Below are positions 1 through 6,233 of a stretch of DNA of 6,655 nucleotides, one piece after another; positions within the stretch are counted from its first letter, which is position 1; each line of letters opens with the position of its first letter. Both the position numbers and the translations under genes were made by a program. The notes beneath the pieces are model-generated. The model was not told the origin of the DNA. It searched no databases and was given only the letters and a program-made list of their open reading frames with translations. Source of the stretch: an uncultured Alphaproteobacteria bacterium (GTDB lineage: Bacteria > Pseudomonadota > Alphaproteobacteria > Rhizobiales > Beijerinckiaceae); contig CALCZO010000158.1 of the NCBI GenBank assembly GCA_937903315.1, positions 1-6,655 of the forward strand, given 5' to 3'.

Positions 1-174
1 GCGCCCTCCATCAGCGTCACTATGGCCCCGAGCACAAGATTCACGACAGTCCCCCGCCGTCTTGCGGTTCACTCCGAGCAGATCAGCAGCCGTTCGAGCT
101 GTCACGCCGCCGACGAAAAACTCCGCCAGTCGATCCTGCATCTTATCCGTGAGACGACAACCACTTAGCTGCAT
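1..174 (-). pseudogene. IS1595-family (ISXO2-like) transposase, N-terminal remnant
   Basis: Read on the minus strand from the ATG at 174-172, the frame gives MQLSGCRLTDKMQDRLAEFF, then VGGVTARTAADLLGVNRKT. This is the N-terminal helix-turn-helix region of ISXO2-like (IS1595-family) transposases, recognised from memory of the family. Relatives continue with a segment like AAYYFHRLREII. Here homology stops after about codon 40 (near position 55) and the remaining residues (GDCRESCARGHSDAD...) do not fit in any frame, although no stop codon appears before the window edge. The catalytic DDE/DDN domain is absent from the window. Either the element was cut and joined to other DNA, or the first ~55 bases are an assembly artefact at a contig end. 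The transposase points away from mccB. The fragment cannot be active as seen. Family assignment is good; exact IS identity is unknown. Confidence 0.7.
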
Positions 175-213
175 CCAGCGATCCTAGATCCGTTATGGAT
201 CTGGGACAGCCCC
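55..213 (-). mobile_element. Partial IS1595-family insertion sequence, left (transposase-proximal) end
   Basis: The recognisable part of the element runs from the transposase start region out to 213. On the minus strand the outer edge begins GGGGCTGTCCCAGATCC, which looks like an IS1595-type terminus, and the transposase ATG lies about 40 bp inside it, the usual distance for this family. The outer boundary is inferred from this terminal motif. The opposite end is not in the window, so neither the inverted-repeat match nor an 8-bp target duplication (candidate flank TTCGAATT at 214-221) can be confirmed. The insertion lies just downstream of the mccB stop codon and leaves that gene intact. Confidence 0.6.
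184..213. repeat. IS terminal sequence with small internal hairpin
   Basis: The outer IS end (197-213, plus strand GGATCTGGGACAGCCCC) is preceded by AGATCC (186-191), which pairs exactly with GGATCT (197-202) across a 5-nt loop, giving a small hairpin inside the terminus. The mate repeat is outside the window, so it is called an IS end by motif and position only. Confidence 0.45.
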
Positions 214-225
214 TTCGAATTTATC

Positions 226-1833
226 TCACATCCTGAACACGCCGAACTTCGTCTCCTCGACCGGCGCATTCAGGCAGGCCGAGAAGGCCAGCGCCAGCAC
301 GCGGCGGGTTTCGGACGGCAGGATGATGCCGTCATCCCACAGCCGCGCGGTGGCGTGGTAGGGGCTGCCCTCGTCCTCGTATTTCGCGCGGATCGGCGCC
401 TTGAACGCCTCCTCATCCTCGTCGGACCAGACGCGGCCTTCTGCTTCCATATTGTCGCGCCGGACGGTCGCCAGCACGCTCGCCGCCTGCTCGCCGCCCA
501 TCACCGAGATGCGGCTGTTGGGCCAGGTGAACAGGAAGCGCGGCGAGTAGGCGCGGCCGCACATGCCATAATTGCCCGCGCCGAACGAGCCGCCGACCAG
601 CAGCGTGATCTTCGGCACGCGGGCGGTGGCGACGGCAGTGACCAGCTTGGCGCCGTCCTTGGCGATGCCGCCGGCCTCATACTGGCTGCCGACCATGAAG
701 CCCGAGATGTTCTGGAGGAACAGCAGCGGAATGCGGCGCTGGCAGCACAACTCGATGAAATGGGCGCCTTTCAGCGCGCTTTCGGAGAACAGGATGCCGT
801 TGTTGGCGATGATGCCGATCGGCATTCCGTGCAACCGTGCAAAGCCGGTGACCAGTGTGGTGCCGTAGTTGACCTTGAACTCGTCAAACTCCGAGCCATC
901 GACCAGCCGCGCGATCACCTCGCGGATGTCGTATTGCTTCTTCAGGTCCGTCGGCACCAGCGCTTCAAGCTCGCTGGGGTCATAAAGCGGCTCGCGCGGC
1001 TCTTTCAGCGCGATGTCGATCGACTTGACGCTGTTGAGGTTGGAGACGATGCGGCGGGCCAGCGCCAGCGCGTGGGTGTCGTTCGCCGCATAGTGATCGG
1101 CCACGCCGGATTTGCGCGTGTGGACCTCGGCCCCGCCAAGGTCCTCGGCCGAGACGACCTCGCCGGTCGCGGCCTTCACCAGCGGGGGGCCGCCGAGAAA
1201 GATGGTGCCCTGCTTGCGGACGATGACCGTCTCATCGCTCATCGCCGGGACATAGGCGCCGCCCGCCGTGCACGAGCCCATCACCACCGCCACCTGCGGG
1301 ATGCCGAGCGCCGACAGCGTCGCCTGATTGTAGAAGATCCGGCCGAAGTGATCGCGGTCGGGGAAGACATCGGTCTGGTGCGGCAGGTTGGCACCGCCCG
1401 AATCGACCAGATAGACGCACGGCAGCCGGTTCTCGCGGGCAATTTCCTGCGCGCGGATGTGTTTTTTCACCGTCATCGGGTAGTAAGTGCCACCCTTGAT
1501 CGTCGCATCGTTGCAGACGATCATCACTTCCCGCCCCTCGACGCGGCCGATGCCGGCGATCAGCCCCGCGCCGTGAATGTCCTTGTCGTAAAGATCATAG
1601 GCGGCGAGCGCGCCGATTTCGAGGAAGGGCGAGCCGGGATCGAGCAGGTTGAGCACCCGGTCGCGCGGCAGCAGCTTTCCGCGCGCCGTGTGCCGCTCGC
1701 GCGCCTTGGCATTGCCGCCCAGCGCTGCCGTCTCCCGGCGCTCGCGCAAGGTCTCACGCAGGTCATCCCACAGCGCGGCATTGGCCTTCGCTTCGGCGGA
1801 CAGAGGATCAAAACCGGATTTCAGAACAGCCAC
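226..1833 (-). CDS. mccB: 3-methylcrotonyl-CoA carboxylase, carboxyltransferase (beta) subunit
   Basis: This is the non-biotinylated subunit that moves the carboxyl group from carboxybiotin (on MccA) to 3-methylcrotonyl-CoA, giving 3-methylglutaconyl-CoA in leucine/isovalerate breakdown in the cytosol. It has two crotonase-fold carboxyltransferase halves. The N-terminal half carries GSCTAGGAYVPAMSDE near residues 186-201. The C-terminal half carries GGSFGAGNYGMCGRAYSPRF near 414-433, followed by TWPNSRISVMGGEQAA; this pairing is typical of MCC beta rather than propionyl- or acetyl-CoA carboxylase. I place the start at GTG 1833-1831 because GGAG lies 6 nt upstream and the product is then 535 aa, the usual length. 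An in-frame ATG at 1845 (539 aa) is the alternative. The frame stays open to 1998, but that extension is not conserved-looking and overlaps promoter elements of the divergent gene. A geranyl-CoA carboxylase subunit is a less likely alternative. mccA is not in the window; an IS end lies 12 bp downstream. Confidence 0.93.
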   Translation of the reverse strand: MAVLKSGFDPLSAEAKANAALWDDLRETLRERRETAALGGNAKARERHTARGKLLPRDRVLNLLDPGSPFLEIGALAAYDLYDKDIHGAGLIAGIGRVEGREVMIVCNDATIKGGTYYPMTVKKHIRAQEIARENRLPCVYLVDSGGANLPHQTDVFPDRDHFGRIFYNQATLSALGIPQVAVVMGSCTAGGAYVPAMSDETVIVRKQGTIFLGGPPLVKAATGEVVSAEDLGGAEVHTRKSGVADHYAANDTHALALARRIVSNLNSVKSIDIALKEPREPLYDPSELEALVPTDLKKQYDIREVIARLVDGSEFDEFKVNYGTTLVTGFARLHGMPIGIIANNGILFSESALKGAHFIELCCQRRIPLLFLQNISGFMVGSQYEAGGIAKDGAKLVTAVATARVPKITLLVGGSFGAGNYGMCGRAYSPRFLFTWPNSRISVMGGEQAASVLATVRRDNMEAEGRVWSDEDEEAFKAPIRAKYEDEGSPYHATARLWDDGIILPSETRRVLALAFSACLNAPVEETKFGVFRM

Positions 1834-1954
1834 GCGATGCTCCATGCAGTCACTGATCGCTTTTTCCGCCGCGCCACCGCGCACGTCAAGGCGCAATAAG
1901 GCGCATGGTCGTATCGGCGCCACAAAGCCGGGACGAAACACGAAACTGCGCCGA

Positions 1955-1972
1955 GATTGCGTTTTTGCAATC
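1955..1972. promoter_or_regulatory. Short palindrome in the mccB/cytochrome divergent region (possible operator)
   Basis: GATTGC (1955-1960) and GCAATC (1967-1972) form a perfect 6-bp inverted repeat around a GTTTTT spacer. It lies about 120 bp upstream of the mccB start and about 105 bp upstream of the cytochrome start. It could be an operator for mccB or a chance palindrome; I cannot match it to a known regulator motif. Confidence 0.25.
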
Positions 1973-1992
1973 GCTGCCGTGCGAAGGGAGCC

Positions 1993-2012
1993 GATCAAGA
2001 TTGTTCTTGATC
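1993..2012. repeat. Perfect 8-bp inverted repeat overlapping the FNR-type boxes
   Basis: GATCAAGA (1993-2000) and TCTTGATC (2005-2012) are exact reverse complements separated by TTGT. The half-sites face the opposite way from an FNR dyad (ATCAA on the left, TTGAT on the right), so this is a separate symmetry laid over the FNR-type boxes at 2001-2020. It may be a second regulator's site or a by-product of stacked half-sites. Confidence 0.45.
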
Positions 2013-2020
2013 AAAGTCAA
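2001..2020 (+). promoter_or_regulatory. Two overlapping FNR/FixK/NnrR-type boxes upstream of the cytochrome operon
   Basis: Two 14-bp sites match the CRP/FNR-superfamily consensus TTGAT-N4-ATCAA at 9 of 10 positions each: TTGTT-CTTG-ATCAA at 2001-2014 and TTGAT-CAAA-GTCAA at 2007-2020. They are offset by 6 bp and share 8 bp, so both cannot be bound at once. The first is centred at 2007.5, about 40-42 bp upstream of the transcription start implied by the -10-like element at 2035-2042, which is the class II activator position. Alphaproteobacterial regulators reading this motif include FnrL, FixK and NnrR/Dnr. Which one acts here cannot be told. Low-oxygen or nitrogen-oxide control of the cytochrome pair is inferred. 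Confidence 0.6.
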
Positions 2021-2034
2021 CCTTACGGATTTGT

Positions 2035-2040
2035 CATAAT
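2035..2040 (+). promoter_or_regulatory. Candidate -10 element (CATAAT) of the cytochrome promoter
   Basis: CATAAT matches the sigma-70 -10 consensus at 5 of 6 bases and lies 38 bp upstream of the cytochrome ATG. No good -35 hexamer sits 16-18 bp upstream, which fits an activator-dependent promoter using the FNR-type site. The predicted start is near 2047-2049. The cytochrome's ribosome-binding site is GGAG at 2069-2072, 6 nt before its ATG. Confidence 0.45.
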
Positions 2041-2078
2041 CAGATCGTCATCGCAGACAAAACCATACGGAGAACGCG

Positions 2079-2786
2079 ATGACCAAGCGCCAAGGACTAA
2101 CAGCATTACTTCTGGCTACTTCTGTAATGTTCACCGCTTTTCCCGTGAATGCTGCGGAAGAAATGTCCGCCATCGCACGCGGCGGTCGGCTTTATGACAA
2201 GCATTTTCAGGAGAACAAGACGGCCAAGCCGACGGCCGATCATGCCGCCTATCCGATCAAGGGCGGGCAATACGGCAAGGATACGTCGTGGCGCTGCAAG
2301 GAATGCCACGGCTGGGACGGGATGGGGGTTGACGGTGCCTATTCCAAGGGCGGCCACAAGACCGGCATCAAGGGTGTGAATGCGTATTGGGGCAAGGACC
2401 CGAAGGCGGTCGCCGCGATCATCCGCAACGCGACGCATGGCTATACCGAAGCGATGCTGACCGCGCAGGACGTCAGCGACCTGTCGCTGTTCGTGACCAA
2501 GGGCATGCCCGACATGAAGCCGTACGTGGACGCGGCCACTGGCAAGTCCAAGGGCGATCAGGCCAAGGGCGAAGGCTATTTCAACACGATGTGCGTCGGC
2601 TGCCACGGGCTTGACGGCAAGAAGATCACCACTGGCCCGTCGCTCGGCTCGGTCGCCAGCAACGGCTGGGAAATGATGCACAAGGTGCTCAACGGCCAGC
2701 CCGGCGAGGCCATGCCGTCGATGCGGGCGCTTGATCCGCAGATTTCTGCCGATCTCGTGGCCCATCTCCAGACCCTGCCGAAGTAA
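2079..2786 (+). CDS. Secreted diheme c-type cytochrome
   Basis: This 235-aa protein has a Sec signal peptide (residues 1-25, cleavage probably after VNA) and two heme-c attachment sites: C73-K-E-C76-H77 and C172-V-G-C175-H176. Each lies in a cytochrome-c-like domain. M143 or M146 (GMPDM) and M212 or M215 (AMPSM) are candidate distal heme ligands. It should be exported unfolded, receive heme in the periplasm through the cytochrome c maturation system, and work as a soluble electron carrier. The next gene, 74 bp on, encodes a NapC/NirT-type quinol-linked cytochrome, so this protein is probably its electron acceptor or a carrier to a reductase encoded elsewhere. FNR-type boxes upstream suggest expression at low oxygen. 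I cannot assign it to a named cytochrome; the diheme NirB/c552 type of denitrifiers is one analogy, not an identification. Confidence 0.92.
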   Translation: MTKRQGLTALLLATSVMFTAFPVNAAEEMSAIARGGRLYDKHFQENKTAKPTADHAAYPIKGGQYGKDTSWRCKECHGWDGMGVDGAYSKGGHKTGIKGVNAYWGKDPKAVAAIIRNATHGYTEAMLTAQDVSDLSLFVTKGMPDMKPYVDAATGKSKGDQAKGEGYFNTMCVGCHGLDGKKITTGPSLGSVASNGWEMMHKVLNGQPGEAMPSMRALDPQISADLVAHLQTLPK

Positions 2787-2809
2787 ACCGGCTCCTCCCA
2801 TCGAAAGCT

Positions 2810-2833
2810 GCGCGCGCCGTTTGTGGCGCGCGC
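2810..2833 (+). terminator. GC-rich intercistronic hairpin (attenuator or mRNA-stabilising element)
   Basis: GCGCGCGCC (2810-2818) and GGCGCGCGC (2825-2833) form a perfect 9-bp stem with a GTTTGT loop between the two cytochrome genes. The bases after it (TCATTTATG) are only weakly T-rich, so full termination is unlikely. Partial termination or protection of the upstream message would give more diheme cytochrome than membrane cytochrome. The stem is seen; the role is inferred. Confidence 0.45.
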
Positions 2834-2860
2834 TCATTTATGTCCTGAGGCGGGGGAACC

Positions 2861-3439
2861 ATGACCGAGACACCAGCAACCAAGCCTGGCCTACTCAAGC
2901 GCCTGTTCTCACCCGCGACCCGGTGGAGCGTGTTTGCGCTTCTCGCGGTCGGCGGACTGGGGGGCGTGATTTTCTGGGGAGGCTTCAACACCTTCATGGA
3001 CTACACGAACCGGCTGGAGTTCTGCATTTCCTGCCATTCGATGTCGACGCCCTATGAGGAATACAAGAAGTCGCCGCATTACTCGAATGCCTCCGGCGTC
3101 CGCGCCATCTGCTCGGACTGTCATGTGCCGAAGGACTGGACGGCCAAGCTGGTCCGGAAGGTTCAGGCGACCGGTGAACTCTGGCATCACTTTGCCGGCA
3201 AGCTCTCGACGCCCGAGAAATTCGAAGAACACCGCGCGGAAATGGCCAACCGGGTGTGGGCCGTCATGAAGGCCAACGACTCGCGCGAATGCCGCAACTG
3301 CCACAGCTATGAGACCATGGCATTCCACAAGCAGTCGGCCCGCGCACGCGAAAAGATGGAGCCGGCACAGAAGAACGGCGAAACCTGCATCGACTGCCAC
3401 AAGGGCATCGCCCACACATTGCCCGCGCGCGACGACTGA
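2861..3439 (+). CDS. NapC/NirT-family tetraheme cytochrome c (membrane quinol dehydrogenase)
   Basis: This 192-aa protein has a short cytoplasmic N-terminus, one membrane anchor (about residues 21-42) and a periplasmic domain with four CxxCH sites at C55-C58-H59, C84-C87-H88, C144-C147-H148 and C176-C179-H180. The first site reads CISCHSM, and the following Met (M61) matches the CxxCHxM heme-1 pattern of NrfH/NapC proteins. Four hemes, a single anchor and about 190 residues are the family norm. Such proteins oxidise quinol in the inner membrane and feed periplasmic reductases for nitrate, nitrite, TMAO/DMSO or others. It starts at ATG 2861 behind a GGGGGA-type ribosome-binding site. It is most likely co-transcribed with the diheme cytochrome. 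No napA, nirS/nirK, nrfA or torA-like gene is present in the window, so the substrate system is unknown and no gene symbol is given. Confidence 0.93.
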   Translation: MTETPATKPGLLKRLFSPATRWSVFALLAVGGLGGVIFWGGFNTFMDYTNRLEFCISCHSMSTPYEEYKKSPHYSNASGVRAICSDCHVPKDWTAKLVRKVQATGELWHHFAGKLSTPEKFEEHRAEMANRVWAVMKANDSRECRNCHSYETMAFHKQSARAREKMEPAQKNGETCIDCHKGIAHTLPARDD

Positions 3440-3448
3440 CCCAAGCCT

Positions 3449-3478
3449 GTGCCGCTGCCTCGTCCGGGGCGGCGGTGC
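3449..3478. terminator. Possible hairpin terminator between convergent genes
   Basis: CCGCTGCC (3452-3459) pairs with GGCGGCGG (3468-3475) with one G-T wobble and an 8-nt loop, and the stem can extend by three weaker pairs. It fills the 43-bp gap between the tetraheme cytochrome and the acyltransferase, which converge. Neither side has a T-run, so it is a structure candidate rather than a standard intrinsic terminator. Confidence 0.35.
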
Positions 3479-3482
3479 CCGG

Positions 3483-4061
3483 TCAGGCGGGCGGTGTGTC
3501 CTCGTCCCTGAGCCGGACCGGGCTGGCCAGTTCATGGTGCAGCCCGTATTTGCCAGCGAGATAGGCTCGTATTTTGTCCATGTCCTCACGGACATTGCCG
3601 GTCGGGTGAATGGTGATGCCGAAACCGATGATCTTCTGGCGAAAGCACACTTCCGCCACCTGAATCGGCACATCCGCGGCCAGCGCGATGCGGTAGAAGC
3701 CGGATTTCCAGTGCTCAACGCGCTTGCGGGTCCCCTCCGACGGCACGACCAGCCGAATGGGGCCGTCCGCCCGGCGGATTTCCTCGGCGACCTGCTGCAC
3801 CAGCCCGTGCGGCGCCGATCGATCGACCGGAATGCCGCCCAGCCACCGCATGAACGGGGCAAAGCCGGGCGGGAACAACTGTTTCTTGCCGAGCCAGTTG
3901 AGCTTGATGCCACAATAGAAGGCAACGCCCTGCAACAGGATGAAATCCCAGTTCGAGGTATGGGGATAGCCGATGACCACGCATTTTTCCGGCACGCCGT
4001 CCATCGGCCGCACCGTCCAGCCGGTCAGCCGAAATCCCCAGGCGGCCAATCCCTTGAGCAT
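3483..4061 (-). CDS. PlsC-like (LPLAT superfamily) acyltransferase
   Basis: The 192-aa product has the lysophospholipid acyltransferase signature: H34-T-S-N-W-D39 (the HX4D catalytic motif), a second block near 73-82 (WLGGIPVDRS), and S108-E-G-T-R112, the glycerol-phosphate-binding EGTR motif, followed by HWKSGFYRIA (117-126). Such enzymes move an acyl group onto a lysolipid or similar acceptor at the cytoplasmic face of the inner membrane. At under 200 residues with no clear membrane helix it is shorter than classical PlsC (about 240) and belongs with the small 1-acylglycerol-3-phosphate-acyltransferase-like group, so the true acceptor is uncertain. Start at ATG 4061 is chosen for the strong GGAGGG site 5-10 nt upstream; the frame is open back to 4130 without sequence that looks like the family. 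The SH3-protein gene lies 98 bp upstream on the same strand. Confidence 0.85.
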   Translation of the reverse strand: MLKGLAAWGFRLTGWTVRPMDGVPEKCVVIGYPHTSNWDFILLQGVAFYCGIKLNWLGKKQLFPPGFAPFMRWLGGIPVDRSAPHGLVQQVAEEIRRADGPIRLVVPSEGTRKRVEHWKSGFYRIALAADVPIQVAEVCFRQKIIGFGITIHPTGNVREDMDKIRAYLAGKYGLHHELASPVRLRDEDTPPA

Positions 4062-4080
4062 GCATTCCCTCCGCCAAGCG

Positions 4081-4133
4081 CTGTTGCGGGCGTCGGATCG
4101 CGCCCCGGCTTTTGCCCATCTAAGGCGCAACAG
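4081..4133. repeat. Nested inverted repeats in the SH3-acyltransferase gap
   Basis: CTGTTGCG (4081-4088) and CGCAACAG (4126-4133) are exact reverse complements. Between them GGGCG (4088-4092) and CGCCC (4101-4105) form a smaller stem with an 8-nt loop; the two stems share base 4088, so they cannot both form in full. The structure lies in the leader of the acyltransferase message, just upstream of its ribosome-binding site, and could be a terminator for the SH3 gene or a leader structure. It has no T-run, and the function is unknown. Confidence 0.3.
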
Positions 4134-4159
4134 GTGCTGAAGGGCAAGCCCCGGCGCGG

Positions 4160-4468
4160 TCAGGGACAGCGCACGCGGATGTAGCGGCGCGCGGCCCAGC
4201 CTTCATAATCGGCCGGCAGGACGTAGATCCATTGCCCGCTTTCGCGACCGACATCCATCCGGTCGCCGTTGACCAGCTTGCCGACCACCGGCGCATCGAC
4301 GCTGGGGCCGGAGCGCACCGCGAGGAACCCCGCGCCGGTGGCGGGATCCTGCTTCTTGCCCAGCCCGACCACCGTGCCGATGCAATTGCCGGCCGACGCA
4401 GACGGGACCAACGCCGGCATCAGGAGAAGAACTGTCCCCAATCCAATGACATAGCGGCGATGGTTCAT
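4160..4468 (-). CDS. Small secreted SH3-domain (SH3b-like) protein
   Basis: This 102-aa protein starts with a signal peptide (MNHRRYVIGLGTVLLLMP..., cleavage probably after SASA, residue 26). The mature part is almost entirely one bacterial SH3 domain (about residues 48-97), recognised by the pattern LAVRSGPSVDAPVVGKLVNG, then GQWIYVL and a terminal GWAARRYI. Two cysteines (C29 and C101) flank the domain and could form a disulfide in the periplasm. Such domains often bind peptidoglycan or other envelope partners, but no enzymatic domain is attached and the role is unknown. The ATG at 4468 has an AGGGGAAG ribosome-binding site. The gene is divergent from dnaB across 204 bp and is followed on the same strand by the acyltransferase; a shared envelope role is conjecture. 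Confidence 0.85.
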   Translation of the reverse strand: MNHRRYVIGLGTVLLLMPALVPSASAGNCIGTVVGLGKKQDPATGAGFLAVRSGPSVDAPVVGKLVNGDRMDVGRESGQWIYVLPADYEGWAARRYIRVRCP

Positions 4469-4576
4469 CAGACTTCCCCTGTGTCAGGCCAACGATGCGT
4501 CAGGCTAGACCGAGTGGCGCGCGCCTGTCGTGGCGGCAGATCAATCGACGTCCCCCGTTGCCTGAGGCGGCGGCAC

Positions 4577-4585
4577 TGTGGATAA
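4577..4585 (-). promoter_or_regulatory. Consensus DnaA box upstream of dnaB
   Basis: The plus strand reads TGTGGATAA, whose complement TTATCCACA is the perfect consensus DnaA-binding 9-mer. It lies 88 bp before the dnaB ATG and 109 bp before the SH3-gene ATG, in the only intergenic stretch between them. A single box does not make an origin. Its place in front of the replicative helicase gene suggests DnaA-linked transcription control. The match is seen; the role is inferred. The rest of the 204-bp region shows only a weak -10-like CATAGT at 4649-4654 and a GAGAG ribosome-binding site at 4663-4667. Confidence 0.5.
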
Positions 4586-4672
4586 CGGGCATGGGCTGGG
4601 GCACAACGCGCGAATCACTGCCCCTCGCCGCCCGGATGCGGTAGCCCTCATAGTCCCTAGCTGAGAGAACCG

Positions 4673-6160
<1,488 letters not shown>

Positions 6161-6165
6161 CTTCG

Positions 6166-6193
6166 AAAAACCCGGCCACCGCACGGCGCCGGG
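6166..6193 (-). terminator. Intrinsic terminator of nusG
   Basis: On the minus strand CCCGGC (from 6193) pairs with GCCGGG (ending 6171) across an 11-nt loop and is followed directly by TTTTT (6170-6166). This is a standard GC stem plus U-run in the nusG direction, starting about 40 bp after its stop codon. On the plus strand the same stem is followed only by CTGATCTTCT, so it would stop dnaB transcripts weakly at best. A second small stem, CGCCG-AAC-CGGCG at 6212-6224, lies between it and the nusG stop. Confidence 0.7.
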
Positions 6194-6233
6194 CTGATCT
6201 TCTGAACAGTGCGCCGAACCGGCGGCGAGGCGC

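Noticed and set aside
355..1899. Long open frame on the plus strand opposite mccB
   Set aside because: It lies wholly antisense to a well-conserved carboxyltransferase, and its product is rich in R, A, D and L with no recognisable domain, as expected for the shadow of a GC-rich gene.
2106..2837. Minus-strand open frame across the diheme cytochrome gene
   Set aside because: The plus strand carries a signal peptide, two CxxCH sites and a ribosome-binding site, while the antisense product is histidine/arginine-rich and unrecognisable.
4516..4525. 10-bp palindrome GGCGCGCGCC in the dnaB/SH3 intergenic region
   Set aside because: Short alternating GC palindromes are frequent in DNA of this composition; there is no loop or other context to support a function.
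4469..4672. Replication origin near the DnaA box
   Set aside because: Only one DnaA box is visible and there is no AT-rich unwinding tract, so a regulatory site fits better than an origin.
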